From positions 41,335,812-41,399,811 of the forward strand of contig NC_060259.1 in the NCBI RefSeq assembly GCF_921293095.1: a DNA stretch of 64,000 nucleotides, in the 5' to 3' direction. Each line of letters starts with the position of its first letter. Position 1 is the first letter of the stretch. The translations under genes and the position numbers were made by a program. A model generated the notes under the pieces. The model worked only from the letters and a program-made list of their open reading frames with translations, was not told where the DNA came from and made no database searches. The stretch comes from Ischnura elegans. Lineage: Eukaryota > Arthropoda > Insecta > Odonata > Coenagrionidae. Shown here one piece after another: positions 36,797-49,917 of the stretch.

Positions 36797-39700
36797 TCAA
36801 AATATGACATGGGTCACAGAAGAGGAGGAACATGTTGATGTTACAGCTTCTTCTAAATTACTGTCCAGCTTTTTGTAGCTAGATGTATTGGGCCGTCGAC
36901 GGGAACCCTGCATTCTTCTTCCTTCCAAGGCAAGGGCAATTATCTAATAAAAGAGAAAAAAATCAAATAAGCAATTCGCCCATGATGAACCAAACTAGTC
37001 CCTCCATAGACAATCTATTATTATTTCATTGATTTGAACCGATTCCAAAGCACGCATTTAGGTAAGTCAAGCTTCCTTAAAAGACAAATCCAGCCAATTT
37101 CTTGCTTTTTGCAAATATTGAGATGAACACTATTGAAAAGGGTTTTTCAATTAAATTTGAGTCTAAATAACACAAAACTAAAGAATATTATGCGTAGCTA
37201 ACTTCATTGAGTCCCTCCCTGTTGTTTAGTTATTCGTATCCAAAATAAAGTGCACATAATTTCTATGATAACAGAAAGACTGTTTGCATTTATTTACTCT
37301 CGACTCCCAATCCTTCTCTAAAAACAATCTCTGACACTCCTTCCAACTTATATACAAAATATTTAGCTCCACACCGGCACTAAAATAATGCATACATGTA
37401 TGTATTAACAGAAATATTAAGATTTAAAATATATGAATTGCTTTATAAAATAATAACTAAAAAATTTTATACTTTAAAATAGTTCTGAGTAACGAACCTT
37501 TTGCTTATTGTGAAATAAAAGGTATCCAACAATGCAGATGACCACCATTGTGAGGAAGTATGCAAAGAAGTGTGAGTCTTGGGCATCAACAAATGCATCT
37601 TGAAATCCTCTTTCCATCGTAGGCTCATTAGCAACTGAAAAATTTCAATTATTACTCCATAGAATATTGTAATGCTCAATTTCTACAGTAACAAATGCCA
37701 AAGCACAATGATTTAAGCTAAGGTTTGCAGGTTAAGCTTAAATGGAACAGATTACACACTAACCCCAGAAAAAAATACAGTATCCATAAAAGAAAGAGTA
37801 ACAAAGTACATAATTGACCTTACACAACCAATTGAAATACTGTGTTACAAAGAGATACTCATTTAGGACGGCGTAAACATACTAGAGTGTGACAAAATCT
37901 CTGGTTCCCTTTGGCTGTATTCAACCACATGCAAGGCCATAGCAATAATTATGCTATTGTGTTATGAAAAATTAATTGAAAATTTCTGGTTAAAATTTTC
38001 TTGATAATGATTTGTTATTGAAGATATCTTCTAAAACTATGCAAGAATTTTTTCTGCTACTTGACATCGTATTCTACAATGCCAAAGCAGATGTCTTAGT
38101 AAACTTGAATCATTCCTCGTCAGCAAATAATTATGTTTTATGAATGATTTTATTTCTGTTGGCTAGCAAGTAACATAGAAATCGTTAAAAACAAAAATGA
38201 TACATAATAATAATGGTACATAATGGCAAAGAGCATATGTTAAGTAGCAAAAAATATATATAATATAAAAATATATGAGTACATATATAAATTCACAACC
38301 ACACAAGTTATATATAAAAGCACAACAGGACTCAATAAAAAAACAAATACAATAAGTTCAAGTATGACAGCAGTCACACTTTGATACCATGAATTCAGAG
38401 ACACAATAATACACTTTTATAAGAAGTATTTGTAAAGATAGTGGAAAACATCGAATAATGGTGGAAAACATCGAATGATGGTGAAACACATGCATGGATA
38501 ATCTGCGCACAGATAATCGGGAGGATAATCCAAGAGACACGTTTTCCTTGATACCATGGACAATACTACCTGACCTGTAACAACCCTGCAATAATCTCCT
38601 TTACCCACCCCTCTCCTGCCACCCTCCCCATCCCTGGCCCATTTATTGGCACTGTGACCTACCTCGATCAGCCAAGTCCATTCAGGCGAGAACCAAAAGT
38701 CGTGTGAAAATTTCACAAGAAAAAAAATCATTCCCCTTGACTGGGATTCGAATGCGGATCCTCTGGTTCCCAGTCGAGAACTTTAGCCAGCGAAGCTGCC
38801 ACAGTGTCATTCCTCTCTGTGGAAATTTGCGGACAATACCGGACAAGATGATCTAGACCGCTGACATTTTATGCGACTAGCAGCCCAAGTTGTGCACACC
38901 GCACCACAGCCAGGAAGTACAGAGGGGAATGATGCCTAGGTAACACAACTGGCTAAAGCACTTGACCGGAATTCAAGGGACTTCGGTTCAAATCCTGGTC
39001 ACAGCAAATGATTTCTTCCCTAAGGAATTTTTGCACAATTTGTATTGTGGGTGACTCCTTAAAGTTATCACCATGGCTAGTCCTGGTTAACCCTCTCGCT
39101 ACTAATGACGAAAATATGCAGCAGAATGTTTCTTGACCCGGGAGACGAAAGCAGCAAATTTTCATCAGAGATTGTACTACGCAGGCAAAGAAATGCCGAA
39201 AATATAAGTTTCCTTGCTCTCCCGCTTTTACGGCAGTCATGGGTTTGGGATGTCTTAGTACCCCTCTTTGTGGTAAGGGACCACGGTTATACAATTGCTC
39301 ATTCAGTTAGTTTGCGAAATAAATATTTGTTCCTTTCTAAAACAATATGAACTAATAATTGAATTCTTTGCCTTTTGAGCAGCGTTTACAATTTTAAAAC
39401 AAAATTCTACCATAAATATTAAATTATATCTCGATTTCAGCATAAGCATCTACATGGAAATAGCTGATGCATAAAATCCATTAATATTCATCGTAGACAT
39501 TTGTTCAAAATTTGACAACTCTCAAAATAAACCAAGAAATTGAATTCGAAGTCTGCAAATTACGAGTGCTGTCATTGCCGTTGAGGGTAAAAGAAACCAG
39601 GGATGCATACTCACATAATCTGTGAGAATGGATGGAAGCATGAAATGGGTGAGTCAAGCATTCCCTACTATGCATGAATACAAAGAGAAGGAAGGGCACG

Positions 39701-42700
39701 AGTGGCTCATATGACCACTTACAAAACCTGACCCCTAAAAATTACTGTGGGTAAGGTGAGGATAAAAAGAATGGATGAAAAGAGGCCTGGAGAAATCAAA
39801 GGATGATACACAGTGGGATAGTACAGGTGCCCCCAAGTGACAGTATGCAAGGGGTTGAGGGGTGGAAGGAGAATGCAGGAAATAAAGGCACACAAAACGA
39901 GGCTGGAGAAGGCACTTTGGGGCTGGAATTGGTTGGATGGCAGGAAGTTTGTACCCTGCAGCATTTTGAGAATTGGCCCTAAAACCAGCATTTCCCCACC
40001 TATCATTGCTGTGGCATCACCCCAGAAATACTATCTCCAAAATCCATACATTTAACACACATTCTGGTACATGAAACAGCAAAGCAAGATCCAGAGCTCG
40101 AGGAGAAGTGAATACCACATATCACTGTCCTGAAAAATCAGTAATATCCCATTTATACCCTATCCCATGACTCAAGCTAGCGATGTGCCAAACTTAAATT
40201 GACTGAATGGGAGCTGAATTGAATGCTCAGAAATGAAGTGGCAATTTAAGATCTAATCCTTTATTATAACCAAGGGTCTGCACTGGCTAACAGCTGGATC
40301 AAGGTGATGGACAAAGGTTTTTGGGCTGGTAAGGAATAAGGCTGAATAAGCAGTTTTTAATTATCAACGTGCATACGACTAGCATAGAGTGGAATGCCCA
40401 AAACCAGAATCACATAAATTAAAACCACATCAGCCAAGGATAATGCTATGGTAAGGTGTTCCCATGATTAACTAACACAAAGTAAAGGCTCAAACAATGG
40501 TCACATGGACTGCATACCAAATAACCTGGCATAACTTAAAACTAATAGGACATGGGTCTGAAAAGAAAATATTTTACACATCATCCCCTGAAACTCACAT
40601 AGAAAATGATGGATGATTATAATGTGTTTGATGGTAGAGATGGATAAATAGATAAGACTCATTGAGTAAATTGAGTAAAGAAATTTATGGAGAACTATCC
40701 ACTTAAGGAATAGACTAATACTGAAATTCCTGAATATCCTCATACCAAATATTTATACATACAACCTAAATTGATATTTTCTCAAGAATCCACAGACATC
40801 CATAAGCTGTACAAGTGACTTAACACCATGACTGCAGTCTTGCCACACATTCACTCATCTTTGATTCCCATCTGTACCCCCCTCCTTGTCAGAGAAAACT
40901 GTCCATTTACAGACACATGATCTTTTCAGATAGCTAAAACATCAGCATTTAGAGTCACCCATAGGAGACTGTTCACAGCAAGTTGTGCCACTGAGAATTA
41001 AGGAGAGGAAACAAAATTTTGGGGGATTTGAAAAATACAAGGATAAATGAAGGAGCTCTCACAGGAAATTGGTTTCCAATGAAATCACATTCTAACCCAA
41101 AATCTACGGAATTCAAACGTCTACTCTACACGCAACGTATGTATTAAGTTTCAAATTAATGATAAAATACATGAATGTCATTCGGATAAACTTCCATAGT
41201 ACCAAAAAGGTCTCACCTTCATCAGGGATATTATCTTGGCTCCCATCTTTTGAAGCCATATTACGAAGCAAGTCATCCTGTGCCAGTCGAACACCGTCAT
41301 CTCCAGGTGCAACAGGAAAATTGAAATATATAAAAGAGTTAAAAATAATAATTTATCCTCCACTTCTCAGAGGATGGCCATTAAATGAACGAAGTATTGG
41401 ATTAGAACAACTGCTGATTCAAATTAGTCCACTCCAGATGGAAAAACCTCATTATTGTTTTTCCCAGGTTCTGCTTGGATTTCAAGAGATCCAAGATCAC
41501 TCAAATGCAATAGACAATTCATTTGTCTGTTGAGAAAGTTATGCTAAAGGATAATGAAATACCATTTTTACATTGCATTCCTTAACTCCTTCATATATAA
41601 AAGAAGGATTAAACATTTTAAAAATTAATTTCATTTAAGCCATCAAAAGTGATTTCCTGAAATTACAAAAAACTTACTATTTCCCCTGGGTTGAACATCT
41701 TCACCAGGAAGACCTACAACGGCAAAACAAATACAAAAATTAGACAGTGGTATTTTAAATGTAAGTCAAATGCAGGTTAATATGTAATTCTGGGAGTAAA
41801 TACAGCAGCATCCCTTTCTGATGATCATCATTGATGCAGGTTTCTCTCTAATTCAGGCTCCGACATTCATCGTTGCTAAGAGACTTCCTCAAAATAACAC
41901 TACACTGAGGACATCAGGCTAACTGCCGTAGCTTACCTGCTATGATGGTATCCCTTAATAATTTGATGGGCCTTGATAGGGATTTGATTTTCATTTACAG
42001 ATTTCCTGATCCCCTTACATTACCAAGACCCAGACACTGATGGTATCTTTTGAATCAAAAATATTAACAATGAAACCACCATTAAGCAGGTACAAACTTC
42101 AGGAATAGAAGCTTAGCTAGCTGAGAGCTTTTAAACTTTGATTTCATTAGTGAATAGAATGGCTAAAGGTAAGAATGAAAATATACTGGTTGCGGGCCCA
42201 GGCTATTGCTAGAGAAAAACAAGCTCTCTAAAAAGCTGAATGATCAGGATATAAGGTAATACCACTCACTTGACACTATTTACAGCATAGCTATCTTTGA
42301 TAGAAAAGAGCGAATCCAAATGAAATTTCTAAGTATTGTAAGTAAGGGTTGGGGGCTGGTCTCAGTAAAGAATTGGCCACGGACAGAAAAAGATGACACA
42401 CATGGATGGACACATACCCACTGGCAGTATAAGGGAAAATTGAAATGCTATCACAATAAACCTTCATTATTCCAAAAGGTCTTACCATCATCAGGGATAT
42501 TATCTCGGCTCCCTTCTTTAGGAGGAAGATTATCTAGTAAGTCATCTTGTGCCATTTGGCCATCATCACCTCCAGGTGCTTCATGAAATTCCACCTTCGA
42601 TGGATGATGATGGTCCTCCTCATGGTCATCACCTTTCTCCAAGTTATTCAAGCCTGAACCATCCAGAGTAATAGGGCTGGGTGAGGCCACCACTGTGGCT

Positions 42701-45343
42701 GCCTGTGTTGGGCTAGCCATCTGCGGATGCTTCTCGAGTGGTGATCCAACAGCACTCGATTCCGATAGTTTTGAGATCTCTTCATTGTTTGTGGGCCTCA
42801 AGTTTTCATTTGATTTATTTAAGATAGGTTTACTTTCAGTGACAGTGTTGTTTGACCCCTTGACTGTGACTTCCTCCTTTCCATTTGGTAGATTGGCTGG
42901 CTGGTCTTTCAAATGACTGATTACACGTTCTTCACTGGGCTGTGGTTCAGCCAAAACTGATAAAACAGAGATAACATCAATATCAATAACAAGTTTATCA
43001 GAATAGTTGATACATAATACCATAAAGTAATGTAATTAAGTACTACAGGATTCTACAGTAGTGCACACGTGACCTCTATCACACAACCACATTACAATTT
43101 TTTCTAGATCTGCCAGCATACCCATTCCAGTACATACACGAACTGCTGAGTAAACAAATTGAATTCACATACCAGTTAACCTTAATCCATTATATTGGAG
43201 GCAGAATTAACAGTCTTTGCAAGAAGTCTTCACAACAAATTTGCACATGTGTTGATGAAAAGATTCTACAAAATGCGATTTTAGAAATTACAATTGTGCA
43301 GAACATCCAAAAATCGTCCTAATTAAGAATCAATGGTGTAAATTTGCACTTTACCCAAATGATGACATTCAATGAAGCACAAAACCATCCAGCAAATGCT
43401 TTGCTCAACAAGGCTCAGTCTGAAAACGGAAAAGCCTGACCACTGCCACTCAAGATCGGATCAAAATCCTCAACACGGTAAGAGATTCCCACCTTTAACC
43501 TTAGAGAAAAGCTCACAGTTAAGTTGGTAAATTTGGTTGCACCAAGAGATAAAGGGAATGACCAAATGCCTATATATTTATATTTAAATATATATGACAA
43601 GGTTGTTGTTGTGGACCTTCCATGTTCCAATCCCTGTTGTTTGCTGATAATTGTAACTTTAATAGCAAAAGACTCTCTTGGGAACCAAAAACTACTGAGA
43701 TAAATGAGGGCTAGAAACAATGCATATGATGACCTTGACCTTTTCTGACCATGGTGTGATAGATTCAATAGGGGAGCCCTGGATGTTAGTTATACGCATA
43801 ATTCATCTATGTCGATGTAGCATAAAATTGTGAATTGCTATTAATAATTATTGAATCTGAGGTTATTTTACCCTTTAGATTATGCACTAACTTTAATGAA
43901 AGATGAAAATGCTTTTGTTCCAAATTTACTTTAAAGAGACAAGGTGTAAGGAAAATGGGTCCGTTTAGGATGATATTATGACCTATGATGAGTGCTTTCT
44001 AACTAATACCTGTACAACTTGGGATTATCAGCTCTATGCCTTGAACTTCCAAAATAATCTTCTGCCTCTTACACCACTAATTATATCATGTATATATCAC
44101 TCATAATCTATTTCAAGCATACCATCTTTAGTCTGGCAAATGTCAAACTGAATATGTATGTCTTCTATAACAACAGATTTTCTTGTGATTAACTTGTTTT
44201 TAGATGCTCACAAAAGACTTAAACAAGATTATGACACACAAGAAAATTCTATGTTTCAAGGGCGACTGTCAATGTAAAATATGAAGTCCACAGCCACTTC
44301 ATCACTTATGGTGCATTTTATTACTACCAAACCATGATCACATTTCCATCCATCTACGTGAAAGGCTATTGTTGACCAAGAAGGTCTAGGTAAATAAACG
44401 AACCAAGTAGGGGGCATGTGAGAGACAAACATATTAATTGTGCGACCATTACAAATTGACGAAGTAAATTACAATATAGTGGAACTAGTTGCGACACCAT
44501 CCAGCCTTAAATGAAAACATAGTAGGGATAGAGTGAATTCACTCAGCGTATAACTGAATTCAACGGCTGTGGTTCAATTCAACTTGGATGTGGTATCTAC
44601 AAGTTCCAATTTGCCGTTCAGCAAAAACGACACAAGTAATATATCAATCAAAACATCTCGTAGTATTTCTCATTATTGGCCCCAAAGAGGATTATTACAC
44701 TCAATTGATGATAAACATTAGCCAAGGTAATTAGGTTTTTCTAGATTAGAGATTCCTTACCATGTGCTTCAGTTTTTCCCTCGGCCAGTTTCTGGGCATC
44801 CGCAATCAGAAGGTTACTCGCCCAAGCAATAGCCCCGCAAACAGGGTTAAGTGTTCCATGCATTATACAATTGGACTCACATAGAGGTCTTTGTTTCAAT
44901 GCATCAACGGCAATGTTTGCCCACTGTTCTGTTGATTTTGCTCGGCTATTAGAAAACTGTAATTTTTCACAAAAAGTGGTCACGTTATAGTTCACAGAAA
45001 TTTTGTTTATATCTTCTTCCGACATGGGAAATGGCCCTTTAGAAACATTGATGCTGCAGAGCTGTAATGATAAGTCAAACAACTCCATGCAAAGATATTT
45101 TCCGAATGCAAAATTCAAATCGTTAGAAGACGGCCTTCCACGAGTTAAAGAAGGCCTCACGACAAGACACGGAGCAAATATTCCGCCTTGACTGCTATTC
45201 TTCAGGGCTTCAGGCGGAGGAAAAGAACAATTTTTTAATTTGTCCATCATTTCGTCAATAATAGTGGGCTGAGAAAGCATTAGCACCATCGATGAAAATG
45301 TCAGACATATCACAGCTGAATACTTTAAAACATATGAAAACAT
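36797..45343 (-). CDS. TGOLN2: TGN38/TGN46-family trans-Golgi network membrane protein
   Basis: Single-pass type I protein expected to cycle between trans-Golgi network and plasma membrane. Minus-strand exons: 45343-44761 (ATG), 42956-42486, 41713-41678 (36-nt microexon), 41300-41217, 37634-37498, 36943-36797 (stop TGA). The sum is 1458 bp, about 485 aa; without the microexon the frame still holds (473 aa). Order: hydrophobic signal-like start (residues 1-28), a cysteine-containing lumenal part, a charged variable stalk with an HEEDHHH stretch, then SHFFAYFLTMVVICIVGYLLF as the membrane segment (about 412-432). The tail IIALALEGRR...SYKKLD matches mammalian TGN46 (IIAFVLEGKR...SDYQRLD). YKKL (about 460-463) fits the YxxL retrieval signal. 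Exons 2, 3 and 4 are all phase 1-1. Exon 4 repeats the end of exon 2. The family call rests mainly on the membrane and tail exons; lumenal exons join by phase and splice sites. Confidence 0.85.
37635..38732. other. Intron of the TGN38-like gene
   Basis: No exon seen. Contains AT-rich simple sequence (ATATATAATATAAAAATATA, about 38250-38290) and two tandem GGTGGAAAACATCGAATRAT units at about 38440-38480. Confidence 0.4.
38733..39086. repeat. tRNA-like foldback repeat, diverged copy
   Basis: A minus-strand tRNA-like unit (about 38733-38806) and a plus-strand one (about 38931-39006) are separated by a spacer related to 13846-13990 (shared CGGACAATACCGGACAAGATG). The plus unit is followed by the family tail ending GGCTAGTCCTGGTTAA. 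Here the spacer abuts the plus unit directly, unlike the 13.8-kb copy, which has an inverted tail in between. Both units are more diverged than those at 13.8 kb. Confidence 0.7.
39091..39480 (+). mobile_element. piggyBac-like element between TTAA sites (copy A)
   Basis: Bounded by TTAA at 39087-39090 and 39481-39484; starts CCCTCTCGCTACT. It is homologous, in inverse orientation, to 49451-49917: the block around TTTTGAGCAGCGTTTACAAT is shared. Translations of both share FLALPLL, but frames are short and this is probably a non-coding or long-dead element. It starts exactly where the tRNA-like repeat ends. Confidence 0.6.
39485..41216. other. Intron of the TGN38-like gene
   Basis: No exon or recognised repeat. 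Open frames of 60-95 codons are present on both strands without similarity I can name. Confidence 0.35.
41217..42486 (-). repeat. Tandem exon duplication in the TGN38-like gene
   Basis: The last part of exon 2 (about 42570-42486) and exon 4 (41300-41217) encode parallel peptides: DDGQMAQDDLLDN...GSRDNIPDD and DDGVRLAQDDLLRN...GSQDNIPDE. The similarity continues across the donor sites into intron sequence (GTAAGACCTTTTGG and GTGAGACCTTTTTGG). On the upstream side CACCTGGAG is coding in exon 2 but serves as the splice acceptor of exon 4. Confidence 0.85.
42957..44760. other. Intron 1 of the TGN38-like gene
   Basis: No exon or recognised mobile element. The 43415-43768 minus-strand frame is AT-rich, lies inside the intron and shows no domain. 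Confidence 0.35.
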
Positions 45344-45683
45344 ATTTCAAATTTACTTTCTAAACTTTACAGTAAACTTAAAGTCGAAGTACAATACTGG
45401 CAGGAACGTAGATCTTGGATGATCTTGGACATCAACAACCACAATCAAATGCGCGTAGCGATAGGTCGGTCGTGCATCGCACGATCCATTGGTGGTGAAC
45501 CGTACATTTTGAATACAATGTGAACGAATCATCAGCTTTAATAAGAGGGGCCGCACGGAAGTAGGAATTATGAGTGTATCATTCATTTCGTCAAATTTTT
45601 CCTCCCTGTTGCCTAAAAGATGTCTAAGATCGATTAAGTTGCCAGTTCACAGGATAATGAAATCTTAAGATTTCTAGCTCATT

Positions 45684-45876
45684 GGGTGCTTTCCATTCAT
45701 GCGACTCATGAGTCGACTTGTGTCGGCTCGCGGCATTTGTTTATAACTCTCCTATTCCTGTGCGTTACCGTTTGTTGACTTGTGTCACAACAGTCGGCGA
45801 CACACACCGAATGGAACACGAAAACCGCGACGCAAGTCGACTTGTGTCGACGTGTGTCAATGAATGGAAAGCACCC
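45684..45876. mobile_element. MITE with 17-bp ends and ATT duplication (copy 2)
   Basis: A 193-bp relative of 8490-8680 with the same GGGTGCTTTCCATTCAT ends, flanked by ATT (45681-45683, 45877-45879). It lies about 340 bp upstream of the TGN38-like start codon. The interior (ACAACAGTCGGCGACACACA, GAATGGAACACGAAAACCGC) is nearly identical to copy 1, so both are fairly young. Confidence 0.8.
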
Positions 45877-45879
45877 ATT

Positions 45880-47278
45880 GTTGGCAAGGTTGACTCAAAG
45901 AACGGCTCATCGCCGCACTCCCTCTGAGTGCTGCCATCTCACAATGGAAGGAAGTAAGCTACAACAAATTGAAGGTTATTTTAATTTGATTTATTTACCA
46001 ATATTGCGGTGATTGGGGTGATCATGATCTTTATGAGGTGATATTCCTTTTCACGAGCATCTTAACTCCAGCTTTAAGGTTTATTTCCATCATCATCTCT
46101 TAAGGGTTGTGTTTAACTTATTTGGCATATATTTTTCATCAGTATTTTATTAGATTTTATAGCAGTACGAGGTAGCATTTTGGAGTTTTAATATACTTGC
46201 TCACTTATAATGCTCTAATAATAAGGTCATTTGTTCTGGTGCTCATTCAAAGGTTCCAGCAGAACAAGCTGCTGAATTTAATGGCTTTGGTGGTTTGATT
46301 TTGGCGGTTTAGGCGCTAGTCATTGCGCATGCGTAATTCAAGTTTTTACAAATTGGCGGTGGCACGAATGCAACCATACCACCATACGACCATACAGTCG
46401 GTTATGCTGTGAAAGGATGGATGTCCATTTCTTCGCAACCAACTTATTTCTTCTCTTTTTATATCATATACTAATTTATCTCATCGGCGAGGGACTGATA
46501 CTCGAAACATAAGAATGTCTTTGGACCATCTGTGAAGGAAGTGTTCTCACACGTAATGCACTACATAGTCGGCTGAAATGAAAGCTAGACACACAACCAC
46601 CCAATATTTATTTTATTAATATACTTGTAGTAGTAGTAATATAAAATGTGTACATACATAAATATATAATATTTTAATATACTCTAATTTACTTTGTGCT
46701 TTAGAGTAGGTAATGATAGAATTACTGTTATTACGGAGGATTCCGTGGTGATTGAATTGATGATTGGTTTCCAGGTCAATTCCGCATCGACTCATTTTCG
46801 TCCACTGATAGAATTACTGCTGAATTCACTCATGAAATGAGCTCCCTCTCAACAACAATACATTTTTGGGAATGTATGTACATACATCTGTTAGAAACAA
46901 CTGTAGTATATATAGTATAACTATATGTACACAAGTGCTCCAGAATGAAGATCCATGCATGGTGTTCTGTTAGACAAAAACCATGGTTATATACCTATAA
47001 CCGCATGAGAGTTTTCTACGCTTGTTTTTTTCCCAAAATTCACTTTGTGCCTTAAACTCAAAGGGTCACGGTAGGAGAAGGGGTGAACATCCCTTATAGG
47101 TTCAGCTGTCACCATTAACTTTGAAACATTTGATTCAGAGTTTCACCTTTGTTTTACATTGAAAATGGCAATATAGCACAAATCAGATGGGCACCACATT
47201 GAGTGGCACACCAGGCCTAGGAGGATTTTGGGCCACTGCAAATATTCTGTTCTTTACTTTCCAATCCTCAATTATTGG
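45880..47278. other. Intergenic upstream of the TGN38-like gene
   Basis: No gene recognised. Contains an AT-rich TATATAATATTTTAATATA tract near 46655 and a partly palindromic TATATAGTATAACTATATG near 46908. Confidence 0.35.
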
Positions 47279-47631
47279 CAGGGGCGCCGACTTATAAAAA
47301 ATATTGGGGGGGCCCATATCGGAGGTCTTTCCCCGGGAAGAGGTTAAATTCAAAGTTTGTCGCAGCACCCAAACACTACCATGATTCACACTACTAATTC
47401 AGTTAACCTGCTTAACCTTATAATTATTTGTTTCAACACACATTGTTGAATTTATTTAAAAGGTAACTATCGTCAAGCATGGGAAATAAAAATTACCAAT
47501 ATATTTTTGTGATTTCACAAAGCATAACATAACTTAATTATTTTCTTGAATTATTGAGGGGGCTCCGCCCCCCCAAACGAATCTTTGAGGGGGCTCGGGC
47601 CCCCTGAGGCCCCATGGAGTCGGCGCCACTG
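47279..47631. mobile_element. hAT-like MITE, CAGKGGCGCCGACT ends
   Basis: A 353-bp element with inverted ends CAGGGGCGCCGACT and CAGTGGCGCCGACT, flanked by a perfect 8-bp duplication ATTATTGG (47271-47278, 47632-47639). G-rich and C-rich blocks (GGGGGGGCCC, GGGCTCGGGCCCCC) lie near both ends. No coding sequence. Confidence 0.85.
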
Positions 47632-48667
47632 ATTATTGGGTACCTTTCCTTTAAAAAGAAATTCAGGATCCTTGTGCCTCACCAGACAATATTCATTGCC
47701 ACCCTCTTCTCTGTATTCCTAGGATCTACTTCAACCACACTCTCCCTAACTGTCCATCTTTCCATCCAGTTTACCTCCACTATTCTTCATACTTGCATCC
47801 TGGACTTCTAATCTCTCATCAGTGAAGTAAGGGTACATAAACCCCTCACTACCATGCCAGGTAATTGTTGCCCTCGAATTTAAGCAAATAACTTCTCGTA
47901 GGTATTTTTTCTTCTAAGAAATACATTTCAGCGTGGCTGTTTCCTTATGGGAATTTGGTATTTAAAAAATATTTCAATACAGAATATGATTATCATGTTG
48001 GATTCTATGCTGCAAAGAACAACACAAATTGACAAGTAAAGTATCGTGGCAGATAGCATGAGGCTGGAGAGAGATGGGAGATATTCTGGTACTAAGTGGG
48101 TGGTTAAGAGGAAGAAAGGTTTAGGTGTTGGGGCAACTCTGCATTAAAACCATCACCAGAATGAAATGATTCCCTTGATGCATCAGAACATTTGCATTGA
48201 GAAAAAGCGAAGATGAAATTTTATCAAACAATCTTAATAAGGTTAGGTTAAAAAATAGTAGAACTCAAAAAAACTACCTATATCACCATAAAAGGCTTAC
48301 TTCAGCACCCCAGTGAGTAATTCTCTTCGTTGTGTGAAAGCTTGGTTAACCAAGTCTACATTTAGCTTGGTGCCTTCCTGAATCTTAGTGAAGTGCCTGA
48401 AAGATTTTGGCCTCGCTGTGTTGGATAACATCAAATGGTGAGAAAAATCTTTTCTATATGTCCTTTGACAATCCCCAATAGGTTTTTAAAAAAACCAATG
48501 GCAGGCTCATGATCAAGCTGTGAATATTGAAATCCATTCAGATCAACATGTTTTCTGGTGGTTTCAAGGTGTTCACTCAACTTGGCAAGTAGCCGACTTC
48601 GAATTGAATTCCTAATTTTTTTCCTAGCATTGTCAAATTTTAAAGGAAGTCCTAAGGTCATTATTAA

Positions 48668-49446
48668 CCCTTTCGCGCCGGACCTTGGTTCAGGGAAATT
48701 CTTCCTCAATACGAGTCTCTCGAAAGTTTTCTTTACTCCCTTGTACGAAGCGTTTTTGCGTCAACTGAAGGCAGTGGTTCCCTCCCTAACCATTTTTGGA
48801 CCCAACTCAGAGGGTGCCGATCCCTTTCCTCGGCCTCTGTCTCAGACCCTAGAAGGATTAAAAGCCCCTTCCTAGCACGAGTTCACGGTCAACTGGCTAA
48901 AATGTTAATGCAAAATATATGAAAATATTTGTTGCTCGCACCGATTTTTTACATTCAAAATGAATTTTGTGTTTTTTTCTGAGCGTGCAGAAATTTTAAA
49001 CGAAGTTCTAACGTTGATTTTTACGGATTTAATGTATTTACTAGTTGTTCTATAACTCCAGAGATTAACGTTAGAATTTTGTTTGAAATTTCCATGTGGT
49101 CAGCAAAAAAAGATGAAATCATTTCTAGCATTGAATTTCAAAAGTAAGCAACAAATATTTTTTTGGAAAACACACTGCAAATAACAGTAGTTGACCGCGT
49201 GGAGAGGATAAGAAAGGGTCGACCTGAGCGTCCGAAGATGAGACTGGGCTTGCGCTAAGGCGGATCGTGAGGGGCAACCGCATCCGTGGGTCTATCGTGT
49301 CCGCGACGGTCACTTTTTTCGACTCGTGCCGCACAGGCGCGGCATTCGTTGGTTAGGGTAAGAACATTCAGGACGCACTGGTGTGGCATTCGTTGTTTAA
49401 GGAAGAAAATCCTCGCCGCACAGGTGAGGCATTCGGTGCGAAAAGA
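48668..49446. mobile_element. piggyBac-like element between TTAA sites
   Basis: A 779-bp element bounded by TTAA at 48664-48667 and 49447-49450. Inverted ends are CCCTTTCGCGCCGGA and, from the right, TCTTTTCGCACCGAA. Near the right side there are short repeats of CCGCACAGGYGMGGCATTCG. No transposase frame. Confidence 0.65.
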
Positions 49447-49450
49447 TTAA

Positions 49451-49917
49451 TGCATTTAATGCAGCAACGAGTTCCATGTTGATGTTTATACATAACTCGA
49501 GATATAAGTTAATATTTATCATAGAATTTTGTTTAAAAATTGTAAACGCTGCTCAAAAGACAAATAATTCAATTCTTAGTTTATTTTTATGAGAAGTGAA
49601 CAAATATTTATTTCGAAAACTGACTGGATAAACAATTGTACGACCGCTGTCCCTTACCGCTAAAAGGGGTTATAAAAGACGAGGGGTCCGGGTACCTGCT
49701 CTCGGATTCTGAGGGTAAATCCTAAACCCCGCAGGATTGGGTCGCGAGACAAAGACGACGTAAACCCGTGCCCGTCCTAAAAGGGGGAGAGCTAGAAAAC
49801 GTATGTATACGGCTTTCGTTGTCCTGACCAGGAAAATCTCACACGTAAATATACGCCCGTCGTCTCCCGGGTCAGGAAACGTCCACACGTATATATACGT
49901 GTATAGTAGGGAAAAGG
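49451..49917 (-). mobile_element. piggyBac-like element between TTAA sites (copy B)
   Basis: Bounded by the TTAA at 49447-49450, shared with the neighbouring element, and by TTAA at 49918-49921. The minus strand starts CCTTTTCCCTACTA and is homologous to 39091-39480. The two neighbouring elements therefore meet at a single TTAA. Confidence 0.6.

Noticed and set aside
39105-39350. Conserved peptide shared with 49670-49888 as a real protein
   Set aside because: Both lie in homologous TTAA-bounded repeats with short frames; similarity follows from DNA homology.
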